Positions 1 through 11,872 of a stretch of DNA of 64,000 nucleotides are shown piece after piece. The notes under the pieces are model-generated. The model was not told where the DNA came from. It searched no databases and saw nothing but the letters and a program-made list of their open reading frames with translations. Every line of letters starts with the position of its first letter. Position 1 is the stretch's first letter. The DNA is from Crossaster papposus (taxonomy: Eukaryota > Echinodermata > Asteroidea > Velatida > Solasteridae), in the NCBI GenBank assembly GCA_037893245.1, contig JBAIAA010000658.1:372001-436000 (forward strand). The letters are read 5' to 3'. Both the position numbers and the translations under genes were made by a program.

Positions 1-276
1 GAATCTACCCCCTACAGAAATGGTACATGCCTGGATATTGTTTCTAGGGTCGAGGGTCATTCTGTAAACGCATGCTTATTCAGCAAACAAACAATAATGT
101 GTCAAGTTCTTTCGGCGCGAACAATGGCGTTCGTAAGTATCATCGATGCTCGACGTGTAGCATCGAACGGGAGTTTCCGGGAATTAGGGGACCCTGCTTC
201 AAGTCATGGCTTTTACCGTCGAACGTAAGTATTTAATTCGTGTGTGTTTATGTTTCAGTATTAAAATTATGCCACG

Positions 277-360
277 TTTTGTAGAGAAAGACTGGAATAC
301 AATGTTTTGGGCCTTCTTTTTTCGAAGTCGTGTGTATCGGGGACGCTGGCCGTCCATCGT
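277..360 (+). repeat. Segmental duplication block, first copy (A1)
   Basis: An 84-bp block beginning TTTTGTAGAGAAAG and ending GGCCGTCCATCGT matches 47,231-47,314 in the same orientation with only a handful of differences. Together with the 631-920 block it marks a local duplication. Confidence 0.8.
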
Positions 361-630
361 CCATCAGCAACCACTTTTATTATACAAAGCATACATGTAT
401 CAATGTGTTCCGCATACATGTATACAGTAGTTAATGGTTAAACAATGTTTGCAGTTTCTTTAATACTGTGCAACACTTGACAGTTGATGTCTGTTCATAT
501 TAATTATCATTTTTAATTAAAACTTTAAAATCCTTTGTCAATTTCTGATGAGTCAGAGCATCAAATAGTCAAGTGATGTCTCATTATTGTAATTTATGTT
601 ACTTGACATGATATCATAATTTACTTTCAT

Positions 631-920
631 GCGTTTATGGTCCCAGGTAGTTCATCAGTCAACAAAAACATTACTTTTAAATAAGAAAATGAAAAGTAAA
701 TATGAAATGGTGTCCATGTAGCATCAGTATTTCTGGAAATAACGTGCATTTTTGTATTAACTATGGTCATTTTGATTTAAATGTTAGAGATTTATCTCTT
801 TTTATTTCTTAAACAAGAACACTTGGAGTACCTAAAATTAAAAAAACTAGAGGAAAAAAAAACTTTAGAAATTTTGACATTCATGTCACACTTTGTGCCC
901 CAACTTCATGGAGTGACCCA
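631..920 (+). repeat. Segmental duplication block, first copy (A2)
   Basis: About 290 bp from GCGTTTATGGTCCCAGG to CATGGAGTGACCCA matches 51,060-51,424 in the same orientation, with small indels in the second copy. The order A1 then A2 is the same at both places, but the spacing is 0.3 kb here and 3.7 kb there. Confidence 0.85.
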
Positions 921-2224
921 TACACTTTCGCATTACAAGTACCGGTATTTAAACACTCACACGCACCATTCACGTATGTAAATTTACAAACCAACTACAA
1001 ATTTTGGCAACTTCATTTTGACAACTTGTTTTAACATGCAAAATGTGTGTCTTATTACATAGACAATATATGGTTATGATATTGGGTTTTCCTTTATTTA
1101 TTGTTTTATTAACTGTTGCGTTTTTCGAGAAAAAACCCTGTAGTGCAACTTATCCTGCCCATTCTTTGATCAGGGTCGATCATATGTAATAACTAATATG
1201 TACCTGATTTAGGACAATACAGGGATTTGTTAAAGATTTGATTAAACCTTATCCAGCTCTGTCTAAAATGGTTACTTGCTCTGCAAAAAGTATAGTTTTA
1301 TACACTGTAATGGGCCAGGCCTTATTCCATTTTCCAGCCAGGTGACGGAACATGTACACTGTACCGTATGATATTCTCATTCGATTTGGAACATTGATTT
1401 TGTAATATTAAAAATGCTATGCTAGATTGTACATGCATCTTTGAAGTCTCCTCCCCAAGTGTAACACGATACACGTGTACATGTACGTGTGTACCATACA
1501 TGTACATTGTGTACATGTACCGTACATGGCTCTCAAACCATTGTACATTTGTACTGCTAATTGCAAAATTATTGTACACAAAATTGGACAAGTACTGGTA
1601 GTGTAGGATGCTACGTATATTTGCATTTTTTTTGCTAAGGATGCTTTTTTTGGTTTCATTGGCTAGAGTAGACTCTCAGCTCTCAGAAAAGTATTGGTAA
1701 CATTTTTTTTCCATCAAACGTATGGCCGCCATCTTGAATTTCAAAATGGCCGCCGTTTCCAAAAGAATTTGCCCTATAACTTTGGTTCTGAGCAACATAT
1801 GGAGTCAAACTTGGTGGCAAAGCCTATGTTTTCAATACCAGGGAGTTCAAAAATATCAAAATTAAGTTTATAGCTATACGTATCACCGCCATCTTAGATT
1901 TCAAAATGGCCGCCATTTCTAGAGGATTTTGCCATATAACTTTGGTTCTGAGCAACATATGAAGTCAAATTTGGTGGCAATAAAATGTATGGCAGGTGTT
2001 ATTACGCAGCTACATGTATAGTGTAAATTATAAACTTGACAATAATAATTTGCTTTTGATGCTGTTTTTACTTGATCCAGATGTTTTATAATAATATGCT
2101 AATTAAATTGTTGACCCTTTTGGTAATCTGTAATAACATGACAATATGAGAGCTGTCAAATAAGGGTGATGTTGTGGTTAGTATACAAATATTGACTGCT
2201 TTGAGTGGTATAGTAAAACTAGCC

Positions 2225-2293
2225 TCCCGAGGTGATCCATGGAGCATTATTTTTTCCCGAGGCGAAGCCGAGGGAAAATAGATCACCGAGGGA
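2225..2293. repeat. Nested hairpin
   Basis: TCCCGAGGTGATC at the left pairs with GATCACCGAGGGA at the right, and inside it TTCCCGAGGC pairs with GCCGAGGGAA. The result is a two-level hairpin of 69 bp. It looks like the folded tip of a MITE; no function is implied. Confidence 0.6.
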
Positions 2294-2814
2294 GTATAAA
2301 AAGTATAGTAATGACAAAAAATCTCCGAATTTAGTGATCAACCTACGTGCAAGCAGTGCGTTGTTTACGAAGGAAATGTACGTTAAATTTGCGTTTTGAA
2401 AGGGCACCCGACTATTTGTATCTTCGTTCCTTTTTTCTCGATCATACGTGTACTTTGTTGCCTTGATGAACGGGTGCGAGGGTGATAGAGCAATGTTTAC
2501 GCAATGCACCGAAACACACGTCTGGGTTTCAGTCACGCTTTCGTTGCTATGCGCATAGTACGTGTGTTGCTATGCGCATAGTACTTTTTCAGAACGAGGC
2601 TGCGTGGTATAGTCTTTTTGGAGCGCAAGTAAAAAATAGTAAAAATAGTAAAAATAGCAAGTGACACGTGACACGCTCTCGGCCAATCAAGACACAGAAT
2701 CTGTGAGTGAGGTGTTATAATTAACACTGTATGTACCAATACCATCCTCAGGCTATCAACCCCCCCCCCCCCCCCCCTCCCCCTCCCTCCTCTCTCCGCA
2801 AGCAACATACTGGA

Positions 2815-3473
2815 TCTAACTCCATCAAAACTCCATCAAGAACAATCAAATAGTGGAAGGTATTATTAGTGATCATGAGGCGGTATTGAGTGACATTGAC
2901 TTCCAGCCTGCAGTCAACAAGAAGGCACCTACAAAAATTTGTTTTTTTAAGAAGAATTTTTCAGTGAGGCACCTCGCCGATCAACCAATGAGAACTGGCT
3001 CCTGTTGAAGAATTTTATTCTGCAGACAATGAAGAAAAACACCCCTAGTAAGATTGTAGGATCTCGTGCCAACCGGCCATGTATTACACCTTCCCTCAAA
3101 CGTATGATCAGAAAGAAGGCCAGAATGTACAAGAAGGCAAAAGCTCCCCACTTCAAGGATGACTGGGATCGTTTTAAGTCATTCCGCAATGAAGAATTAT
3201 CCCATCCTCCTACTGGTCATACACAAACCGCATCATAATGACAAACATAAAAACAATTTTTGGCGCTACATACAACTGTACTACTGGTATCTCACCCCTT
3301 ACAAACAATAATAAGATCATCTCAGACAACAAAGGTAAAGCTAGAATTTTGAATATGAAATTTATGTCTGTTTCACCTCCGAGAGTCTGTCATCAATGCG
3401 CAAGTCTTTGTTTCCTGATGCCTAGCACATTGAGATCTCAGTCAGTGGTGTGCGTAAACCCCTTGAGAATTTA
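2815..3473 (+). pseudogene. LINE fragment: end of endonuclease domain to start of RT
   Basis: Translations show SDHEAVLSDIDFQPA (the SDHEAV box of an APE-type endonuclease), then APRRSTNEN, then PSKIVGSRANRPCITPSLKR and IRKKARMYKKAKAPHFKDDW, the usual linker of jockey/CR1-type non-LTR retrotransposons. It is broken by frameshifts and stops at 3,473 where unrelated AT-rich DNA begins. The same element type resumes at 6,303 with the reverse transcriptase, so both pieces may be one copy split by inserted DNA. No poly(A) end is seen here. Confidence 0.75.
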
Positions 3474-6160
3474 TTTATTTATTTTATTTTTATTTATGTC
3501 ATATTTAATGAGGGTAAACTCCTTGTACAGCACTGCTTTCCATGGAGGCCCTCAGGTGCTGAATTGCGAAGGACGTGGCTACAACGTAGTCCAGACGCTG
3601 GCACGTGAAGGCGCCTATGGCACACGTACAATAGCGCAACACCGCGCTCATTATCACCTCATGAATATTAATTTTTAAACCGCAGTTGTTTATTCGGGAT
3701 TACTCGCCAATCAGACCGCCTTATTACTGTGACGACATCCCTCTGACGGTTTCTATTCACCCCGGTTGGCAAGGGGGCTTCATCAAAATGATAAATACTT
3801 TTTGAATTGTAAAAATCTCTTTTTGTAAATTGGTTTTATTAAAGTTTGCATTTTGGTATGATTTTGCATCAAAATCGACGTTATTTTCTTATGTTCTCTA
3901 AAAACTTGGCATATTTTTAAAACCCCATTTTTTGGGAATTCTAACTTCCCAAAATGTAGTGAACGAGGATGTATTCTTCATTATTTTATATGTCAGAGCA
4001 GCGCTAATAATTTTTTTTGTCGGAATATTCATCCTTGAATATGACCTTTTTGAGACATTTTGACTTGGAAACGAACGTGAATCGCACGTGAATAGCAAGA
4101 AATGCACTCCAAGAAGTTGCTGAATGAGTACAAAATGTCGTATATATCAGAAAAACAGAGATTTTAGGTCTTCTTTTGTCTCGTGGAAGACCAGAAGTTT
4201 CATAAATCGCTGTTCAACCATGTACTACGAAGTGCCAGGCCGTGTTGTAACCCGATACTCGTGGGGAAATATCTCACATCACACGGTCGATAGTCGCCAG
4301 ACGTACTCACGAACTGACGTAGTGTCGCCGGCACAGCGTGGGGCCTGGAACCTCATGCCGGGACGAACGAATTCGCAGGCCCCACGAGCATGACGAGTCG
4401 ATTCGCTTGCACCGCACCGCACCGATGATTTCACAGCCTACCTGCTACTTTTCACCTGTGACTGTGTCGTCTTGGAGTTTTATCGGTAAAAAGTGTCTAA
4501 CTTATCATTGTGTCCTTTAACTTTCAGCATATTTTGCCAAATTATTCCTCCTACTTTGTTGACGTTATGATCATGAAGGCCGAGTTCTTATTCCTCCATA
4601 CATGGTGAAAAATAGTTTTAAACTAAACTACAGGAATTAGGGTGCCTCAGACCAAACGGTTACACCCCCCCAAAAAAAAAAAAAAAAAAATTAACAAAAA
4701 AAATTATAAAATCCCTCGGAAGTGGAAAATGTAAATGGAAAATGGAACATTTATAGAAATACAAAATAGGCCAAGCTAAATGGTTATACATGAAGTCCAA
4801 ATAATTAAAGGTCCTTTTTTTTCAAACCTTATTCTGTCAAACATTCAGGAAAAATCAACTCATATTTTTTGTATTTTTTTAACGTTATTTATATTTTGTC
4901 CTTGATCTTTTTCATTTGCAGGTACATGTAGGTGTGTGGACTGGAGATACTCGTATAAGTTCCTTCCGATGATGTAGGCTTTGTAATCTACGTTGAGACA
5001 AGTTGAAGAGAACGGATTCAAAACACTTAGACCATACTAAAACTAACAAATGACTTTGGAAAGTCCCCCCCCCCCTTATAAGTAGATTTTAAGCACTTTT
5101 AATAATTGAGACTTTAGTAATATACATTTTACCAAGATAAAACTTATAAAACAGCTTCCAATTGTTTTCATTGAATGTCACTAAACAAAAACAGTGATAT
5201 TTACAACCATACATCATCAATGCAAAATGCACTCAAATTGTTGTTTCTCGATACGTTAAAACATTTTCCAAAATTGTATGTTGAACTAAAATTGTAGCTT
5301 CTATTTAAAATGAACTAGAGTGTACTTGGGTCTAACCTCTTTTATTCTTGTATGTTTGTCAGTATTGAAGTAAACAAAGGATTAAAACGAGGATTTTATT
5401 TTGTTATTCCATTGATTTGATGTATAAAAACTAAAAGTTGAAAATACAACTGCTGCAAACATGCTAACTACTTTGATTGGATCGACCTGAAATCCATGCC
5501 TGAAATATACAAAACAAATTATATACAAAATAAATATGTTAAATGGTAAACAAGAAAATAGATCTAATAAATGCTATTTATGTTATTTATTTGGATTGGA
5601 TTATCATGAATAAAAATAGCCTTCCAGCTGCAACGAAACAAGATTTTCACGGAACTGGTTAAACAAACGTCAATTTGCCTAGATACCTTTGCACGCAGGT
5701 AAGTTCCCTATACAATTGCACACAAATTTGACCTTGAAACAAAACGAAAACTACTTGTGCGATATGTGCCAACGAGATAAACATGTCGTTCATAAAAAAA
5801 TTTATTAGCGCTGTTTTCAAAAGAATGAACATTTACAATAACTAATGGTTTACTGTAATGGATGAAAGATATTTGCTAACAAAATCCGGTTTATGAATGA
5901 CAAATTGGTACTTAGAGGCTCGTTTTTTGCGCGAGCAAACTGCCGCTAGTTTGTACGCGTATTTACATAGTGACGTCACAAACGCGTGCGTGATGCGTCC
6001 TCTCTTGTGGTTTCGGGTTACAAAATTAATAATCTTATTGCGCATGCTCAAACTGGGTTGTCGCGGTGTCATGTTTCAAAAACGTACGTGGGCAGCCGGC
6101 CACATCGACTCATACATGTATGACTACGGAGCACATCCTGAGATCGAAAGTGTTTGATTT
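3474..6160. other. AT-rich interval without a recognisable gene
   Basis: Starts with (ATTT)n and lies between the two LINE pieces. It contains poly(A) and poly(C) runs (4,672-4,690; 5,066-5,075) and many short non-conserved frames. The frames at 3,238-3,678 and 4,124-4,393 show no family motif outside the LINE remnant. I see no gene. Confidence 0.5.
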
Positions 6161-6302
6161 TTCCAGAGGGAGGAAAACCGGAGGAAAAACCCTCGTGACA
6201 CAGGAGAGAACCAACGCACAACTCTAATCACATATGGTCCAGGCCGGGAATCGAACCTGGGCCACATTGGTGAGAAGCGAGCGCTTTACGCACAAGCCAT
6301 CA
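6161..6302 (-). mobile_element. tRNA-derived SINE
   Basis: On the minus strand it reads TGGCTTGTGCG (A-box-like, 6,289-6,299), then GGTTCGATTCCCGGCC (B box, 6,242-6,257). It is followed by a non-tRNA tail with TTTTTCCTCCGGTTTTCCTC, a tail shape shared by many marine invertebrate SINEs. The tRNA part is not a foldable tRNA gene because the acceptor arm is not preserved. Its head abuts the second LINE piece. Confidence 0.8.
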
Positions 6303-7690
6303 TCAAGATTAGCATCATCAAGGCAACAGGTCCGGATTCCATTCTAGCCCGTTTTTTTAAAGACATGGCGGAAAAAAATTTCTCCTATCTTGTCATCCAT
6401 CTTTCAACAGTCGTTGAAGTCTGGTAAAATCCCTCATGACTGGGGGATCGCAGTGAAGCCGCCAACTACCGACCCGTATCACTCGCATCAATATCATGTA
6501 AAATACTTCAGCATATTATTTGTAGCCCTGTGATGGATCATTATGAAACTCACAACATTTTTGGGGGAAAGTCAACTTGGCATTTGCCCTGGCCGCTCCT
6601 TTGAATCACAGCTTATCATTACAACTCGTGAACTTGCTGAGGCCCTGGATGACAGAAAGCAAACAGATTTCATCATTCTCGACTTCTCTAAGGCTTTTGA
6701 TAGAGTACCCTACCAAAGGCTCCTCCTTATTAAAACTATATCATTACGGAGTTCGTGGCTCACTTATGAAGTGGTTCAACAACTTTCTCACCCAAAGAAG
6801 CCTGCGAGTTGTGGTGGATGGCGAAGCTTCGGAGTGGTCAGATCATCTTTCTGGAGTTCCCCAAGGCACGGTGTTAGAGCCATTGTTTTTTTCCACATTC
6901 ACCAATGGTGTATCAATCTCCATCACATCGAATGTTTTTTTGTACCGTTCTATTAACAATGTGGATGAATGCAGAGCTCTTCCAAAATATCTTGATTCAG
7001 CTGCATTCTTGGTCAGCCAAATGGCAGATGAAGTTTAACATCGACAAATGCCATGTGATGCAAGTTTCCTACCTGAAAAACAACATCGGCTTTGACTACC
7101 ACTTGGGTGATGATGTACGGACATCAGTTGATGAACATCCATATCTTGGACTATCTAACTCCAAACTTTCCTGGAATACACACATATCATCACTTTGAAA
7201 GCCAACCGGATGCTAGGGTTAATTAAAAGGCATCTAAGGCAGTAACCCACAATTTGGAATCCCCATCATCAAACCCCCATCAATCAAGTAGAAGCAATCC
7301 AGAGGAGAGCAGCTAGATTTGTGCAGAACATGTATCAGCGCACTGAAAGTTTTACTGCAATGCTACAAAACCTGCAGGGGTCTTCACTTCAAGCTAGAAG
7401 GGGAGCAACCATCAAAATTATGATGTACACAATTCCCCACGAGCTCATTCCAATCAACAAGGATCCTGTACCTGACCCCAATGACAGATACCAGGCTATT
7501 AAGAAAGTACCATAAATTAGTCTAGATACCAGCTTCTCACAACCCATTCCTCCAAGGACATCCATAAGTTCTCCTTCACGCCTACAGCTGTCTGGCAGTG
7601 GAATGCTCTTTCTGTACTGTAGATGTCATCTCAGCTCCATTAGTGGGGGTCTTCCTGGCACTTGTCTTCTCCCTACTTCTAGCTTTTAAA
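6303..7690 (+). pseudogene. LINE fragment: reverse transcriptase to 3' end
   Basis: Readable RT blocks in order are: KATGPDS, NYRPVS (near 6,465), QTDFIILDFSKAFDRVP (RT block A, near 6,660-6,710), LYHYGVRGSLMKWFNNFL, SGVPQGTVLEPL (block B), then RRAARFVQNMYQR and the C-terminal FSLL end. These are typical of jockey/CR1-like non-LTR elements that act in the nucleus by target-primed reverse transcription. Several frameshifts are visible, and the YADD block is degraded to FLYRSINN. The copy is dead. Confidence 0.85.
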
Positions 7691-8380
7691 AATTGCACGT
7701 ACATACGGTATTTTCTGCTCAACCTTTCCCCAGCTTCATGTGCACCTTAAGCTTCACCTCCGCGTTAATATCCAGAAGTGGACTTTGATGAGTATTACCG
7801 TAGACGTAGTTGTGTCCTTGTTGATCAGTGGATGAGATGGAGCTGCAAGCCTTGAATTTGGTAATAGGGCAAAACCACTTTGGCCTTGAATGAAGCAACA
7901 TTATGGAGGGCACCAAGGCCAGATAATATCTGAGAATCTGAAAAATAATATAGCATTATCAAAGTAAAACATTGTTGACCTTAATCATCCCACCCCTTTT
8001 TTTGTTCTGGTTAACTACAAACAAGAATAAGAGCACCATGCTCCCCCCAAAAAAAATAATAATAATAATAATTAATTAATTAATTAATAATAATACAAAT
8101 ACAAAATATATAATATAACAATTATTCAAACATCAATTTGTATTTGACTTTTAAAAATTTAAATTCGGCCTACATTGTAACTTCAATAATGTTTCCATAT
8201 CTCACTTGGGAGATAATAATTAGTATTAGTACTTGAGATGGAGAGCATTTTAACCATGCTAACCTACAAGGAAATACAGATTCCCTTCAATGACCAAGTT
8301 TTAGAATCTGATATGAATATGGTAAGGAGTTTACAAATTAATATTGCATCTTCCTGGCAAACTCAATGTTGATTATGGCA
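7691..8380. other. Interval between LINE 3' end and the right arm of Z
   Basis: Holds a minus-strand open stretch (about 7,719-7,940) bounded by an AG and a GT but with no recognised protein similarity, an (AAT)n/(TTAA)n microsatellite at 8,055-8,095, and otherwise AT-rich DNA. I do not call a gene. Confidence 0.5.
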
Positions 8381-8891
8381 TTCACATCCTACGTTTTTAA
8401 CCAAACTGATTCTAAAATGGAGGCCATTTTGAAATTTAAGACTTTTCATCCTAATAGAGATAGCAAGTCAATAGTATGTTTTTGAACTCCTTAGCATAAT
8501 ACATGTGGGTATTGACACCAAAATGAAGTTCATACAAAATTCCAGTCCTGGGTTATAAAACATTGTCCTAAAGTGGCGGCCATTTTGAAATTCAAGATGG
8601 CTATCAACCAGTGAGATGGTATCAATCAATACTAATTGTATCTGTAACTCCTTGGCTTAATAAATTGAAGTAATTGTCAGTAAAATGAACTTCGTATAGC
8701 ATTAATACTTTGATTTATTAAATATTTGGTTAAAAAATGGCGGCCATTTTGAAATCCAAGATGGCGGCCATACGGTTAATGGCAAAAATGTTACCAATAC
8801 TTTTCTGAAACCTGGATGTCTTGTGAAACAAAAAAACATCCTTAGCAAAAAATAATGCACAACTTTGAAATCCTACATAACAGCCTACACT

Positions 8892-10622
8892 ATTAACTTG
8901 GGATCAATTTTAGGATTTAGATCCTAAGATGCGTCCTAAAATTGATTTCACAAAATGCGTCTTAGGCGGGACGTGTCGTAAATATATAATAAAACCGTAA
9001 GCTATTTGTTAAACGAGGCTAAATTGGCGAGTTTGACGGCTATTTTATGTTTATTGTAATGCGCTAACGAAACTACCGTCAGGATCTGTCCACAAAAGCA
9101 AATTAAAGATGGCTGATTTAGGAGTTGACGCTGCACAACTTTTTGGCGGTCATACTATTTACCCACAACACATCACACAGCACCGTAAACACCGAAACCA
9201 ATTGAGTTATCCCAAGCCGTGTAAACCGGTATCTTCGGATTTATACTTCTTTGTCGGTCAGATTATCCAAAGGGTCTTTTCTTAACGTCCGCCTTTTTTT
9301 GCCTCGTGGTCTGCTAAAAGTTTAAACGCCATTATTATTTGAGAACGTCGGATGACAAATATGATCGTAAAATTTGACAGCTACGGTAAGATGACCCATA
9401 CACTCATCTTAAAGGAAACATGCAGTCTAACATTTTCTTTACACATTTTTTGTTTTAATTTAATAGATTTATGTGTATTAAATTGTGAATAAAAAGCAAA
9501 ACTGGTTCTAGTGTACGCTAATAGTGTTATTATTATTATTATTTGTGGTTTATTAAAACACTGCTTATAGCAGCCCACAGGCTGAATTACAAGTCAGTTT
9601 ACATACAAATTTCAATAAAAAGTGTGGTAGGACCCAGACAAATTATCGATAGTCTGTTTGCGACGTCAAGGTACGAGACGGGTTCGCGTGGCAACGTACG
9701 AGACGGGTTCACGTGGCAACGTACGCACATTATATTGTTCTGTGTTGATGCACCCACAGTGTACGAATCGCGTACGCTTTGTGCACAGTAATGAAGTTCT
9801 GAAGGTGTGAAGTTGAGGTGAGGTGTGAAGTTCTTTCTCGGTTTTTGGTGAAACCGACGAAAAAACATTACTGATTCGTATGATTCGAATCACAGTATTT
9901 CTTATTCAGACACGGACTCTAGTGAGGATAAAAATAGGGTCCCTCTAGGCGCTCTAGGTCGAAGCACGACCGCTCAAAATGTTCACTGCAGAGGGCCGAA
10001 AATCACTAGGCCTGCCCGGACCACTTCGCTCTTGTAAGGTTTACTTTGGCTGTCCAAATCCTCCGATATTTAGGATCAGCCGGAAACAAATGAAGCCTTA
10101 CTTCATCCTTAGTAGTTTTGCTACACCTAGCAGCTACCCATCAGTCGGCATGACCGAAAACTGTTGTTTTTTTATCCTGATTCAGAATAAAAAACCATGT
10201 AAAGACGGACACTGCAATGCGCGCAGTCGGTATACAATAGGCCAGGTAGCAGCGCGCCGAGTCTCTGCCTCGATTTTCGTCATACCCCTCGCGAGGTTTT
10301 ATGTTAATGAGGCTTCCCTTCGAGGGGCGGAGTGGTTTGACCAAAATTTTCAAAAATTATTTTCTTCCATTTTTATACAGAAAATAAACACAACCACACA
10401 CATAATGTTGTTGTCAACATTATATTTTATTAATTTAAGCAAAATAAAAAAAATTTACCTTTAAGTTCAGATGGGTTTGACACTGTTGTCATGGAAGTTA
10501 AGACACGTTTAACCCTTCTTAATATTTGTGAAATCGTTCTTAGGACGCATCCTAAGTTAGGACGAGTTACTCTTCCTAACTTGAGATAAGACGCGTCCTA
10601 ACGCTTTGTGAAATTGGCCCCT
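8892..10622. mobile_element. Putative MITE-like element W7 built of TTAGGACGCGTCCTAA words
   Basis: Both ends are rich in degenerate AGGACGCGTCCTAA palindromes next to GATTTCACAAA (left 8,905-8,965, right 10,530-10,620). The right end, read outwards, gives GGGGCCAATTTCACAAAGCG, the terminal style of other echinoderm-type MITEs. The left terminus is too worn to fix. The inside includes a two-fold 25-bp repeat at 9,670-9,722 and a 161-codon frame (9,979-10,464) without recognisable similarity. Confidence 0.4.
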
Positions 10623-10935
10623 GGTACTGGAAATGCCATTATTCTTTGTGGCAGACGTGCAGGCTTGGTTTATGCATGGTACGGTACCCGGTACATGGTA
10701 CTGTACATGTTGTACACGTATACAGTTTACATGCAAAGTGTACACTGTATTCCATGAAATTGGAAAATAGCTGAAATGAGTATTGAATTGTTTAACTTAC
10801 CGTATATTGTTGTATAGAGAACCTAAAGTCCAACTACAGTCCCTAACGTATCTCACGATATGCCAGACGTTCAGACAGTCGCCGTGGAAGAAAGTGAGAT
10901 TTAAAAACTGTTCAGGAATGTGCCCGTTGGTGGAC
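10623..10935. other. Interval with GTAC palindromes and an orphan splice-donor-like site
   Basis: 10,670-10,745 is packed with GGTACC, GTACATG and TGTACA words. On the minus strand an open stretch ends at a consensus donor ACG|GTAAGT near 10,802, but its upstream side is cut by the neighbouring MITE and the peptide is not recognised. Confidence 0.35.
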
Positions 10936-11319
10936 TTAAAGGTAGTATACACCATTGGTCATTGCTTGAATTATCATGAATGAGTAGATTTGGGGGGTTG
11001 TATTTATAGTAAATATCGTTTAACTGAGCTATTCGAAGTTTTAGAATCATGGATGCCGAGAAAAGCACGAAAAACAGTGGTTTTTTTTCAACCGGCATCG
11101 AGCAGTTATTCTTATGTTATCTTTGTTTTTTCGCGCTCGCCGTCCGGCGATCGCGAATTTTTCATTATAAAATTCTATTTTTCGGAAGAATTACAGGATA
11201 TCTAGCGCAATCATTTTGCTGGAGGCCCAGAATCAACATTTACTTTCAGATGAGTATATTTCTTAACAATTCGGTAGTAAATATTTTCGATATCTGCAAA
11301 TGGTGTATACTACCTTTAA
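10936..11319 (+). mobile_element. TTAA-flanked MITE, copy 1
   Basis: The ends are TTAAAGGTAGTATACACCAT and its inverse, flanked on both sides by TTAA. Four copies of about 380 bp occur in the window (also 23,678-24,065; 32,200-32,593; 32,705-33,081). All share the core CATGGATGCCGAGAAAAGCA and a CGCCGTCCGGCG palindrome. A TTAA target fits piggyBac- or Kolobok-type transposition. It has no coding capacity. Confidence 0.85.
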
Positions 11320-11384
11320 CGACCGGTTATAAAGATCCAGTAATGTCAAACCCGGCACGAGGGGATAGGTAGTTCAAAGACACA

Positions 11385-11816
11385 GAGTTGACTCGGGTAC
11401 GAGTTGACTCGGGTACGAGTTGACTCGGGTACGAGTTGACTCGGGTACGAGTTGACTCGGGTACGAGTTGACTCGGGTACGAGTTGACTCGGGTACGAGT
11501 TGACTCGGGTACGAGTTGACTCGGGTACGAGTTGACTCGGGTACGAGTTGACTCGGGTACGAGTTGACTCGGGTACGAGTTGACTCGGGTACGAGTTGAC
11601 TCGGGTACGAGTTGACTCGGGTACGAGTTGACTCGGGTACGAGTTGACTCGGGTACGAGTTGACTCGGGTACGAGTTGACTCGGGTACGAGTTGACTCGG
11701 GTACGAGTTGACTCGGGTACGAGTTGACTCGGGTACGAGTTGACTCGGGTACGAGTTGACTCGGGTACGAGTTGACTCGGGTACGAGTTGACTCGGGTAC
11801 GAGTTGACTCGGGTAC
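11385..11816. repeat. Perfect 16-bp minisatellite, 27 copies
   Basis: The unit GAGTTGACTCGGGTAC is repeated exactly 27 times (432 bp) with no visible variant. The unit contains the near-palindrome GAGTTGACTC and the palindrome GTAC. The array lies 56 bp inside the intron that follows the DDAH-like first exon. Because 16 is not a multiple of three, all minus-strand frames stay open and give spurious repeat proteins. Confidence 0.97.
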
Positions 11817-11872
11817 AATAATTTGACCCAAAATCGACACTGCCTTTATCATGTATGTTTATGTTGCTTTAC

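Larger units (their letters stand above)
1..1599. other. Non-coding flank without a recognisable gene
   Basis: No reading frame here resembles a known protein family; the open frames are under 90 codons and AT- or TACA-rich. Two blocks (277-360, 631-920) are near-copies of sequence at 47.2 and 51.1 kb. The stretch around 1,460-1,530 is dense in ACATGTAC and GTAC palindromic words. Confidence 0.6.
1600..8891. mobile_element. Long terminal-inverted-repeat element Z, nested and decayed
   Basis: The ends are inverted copies. Left begins AGTGTAGGATGCTACGTA and the right end read on the minus strand begins AGTGTAGGCTGTTATGTA; both continue through TTTTTTGCTAAGGATG, CAGAAAAGTATTGGTAACAT and GTATGGCCGCCATCTTG. 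The arms (about 1,600-2,000 and 8,380-8,891) are built of two to three degenerate sub-repeats centred on AAAATGGCCGCCATTTT. The interior holds LINE pieces and a SINE and no transposase that I can recognise, so the superfamily is unknown. No clear target duplication was seen. Confidence 0.6.

Noticed and set aside
6242-6299. tRNA gene
   Set aside because: A and B boxes are present but the acceptor arm does not pair and a SINE tail follows.
7719-7940. Possible minus-strand exon bounded by AG and GT
   Set aside because: No protein similarity recognised; splice-like dinucleotides alone are too common.
9979-10464. 161-codon plus-strand frame
   Set aside because: No recognisable motif, poor codon pattern in its second half, and it lies inside a repeat-like segment.
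10802-10935. Possible minus-strand exon with a consensus GTAAGT donor
   Set aside because: The upstream side is cut by a MITE, the peptide is not DDAH-like, and no partner exon fits.
11327-11852. Long minus-strand open frames encoding a SYPSQLVPESTRTRVN repeat protein
   Set aside because: They are translations of the 16-bp minisatellite in all registers; the array is intronic and no start, signal or family supports a protein.
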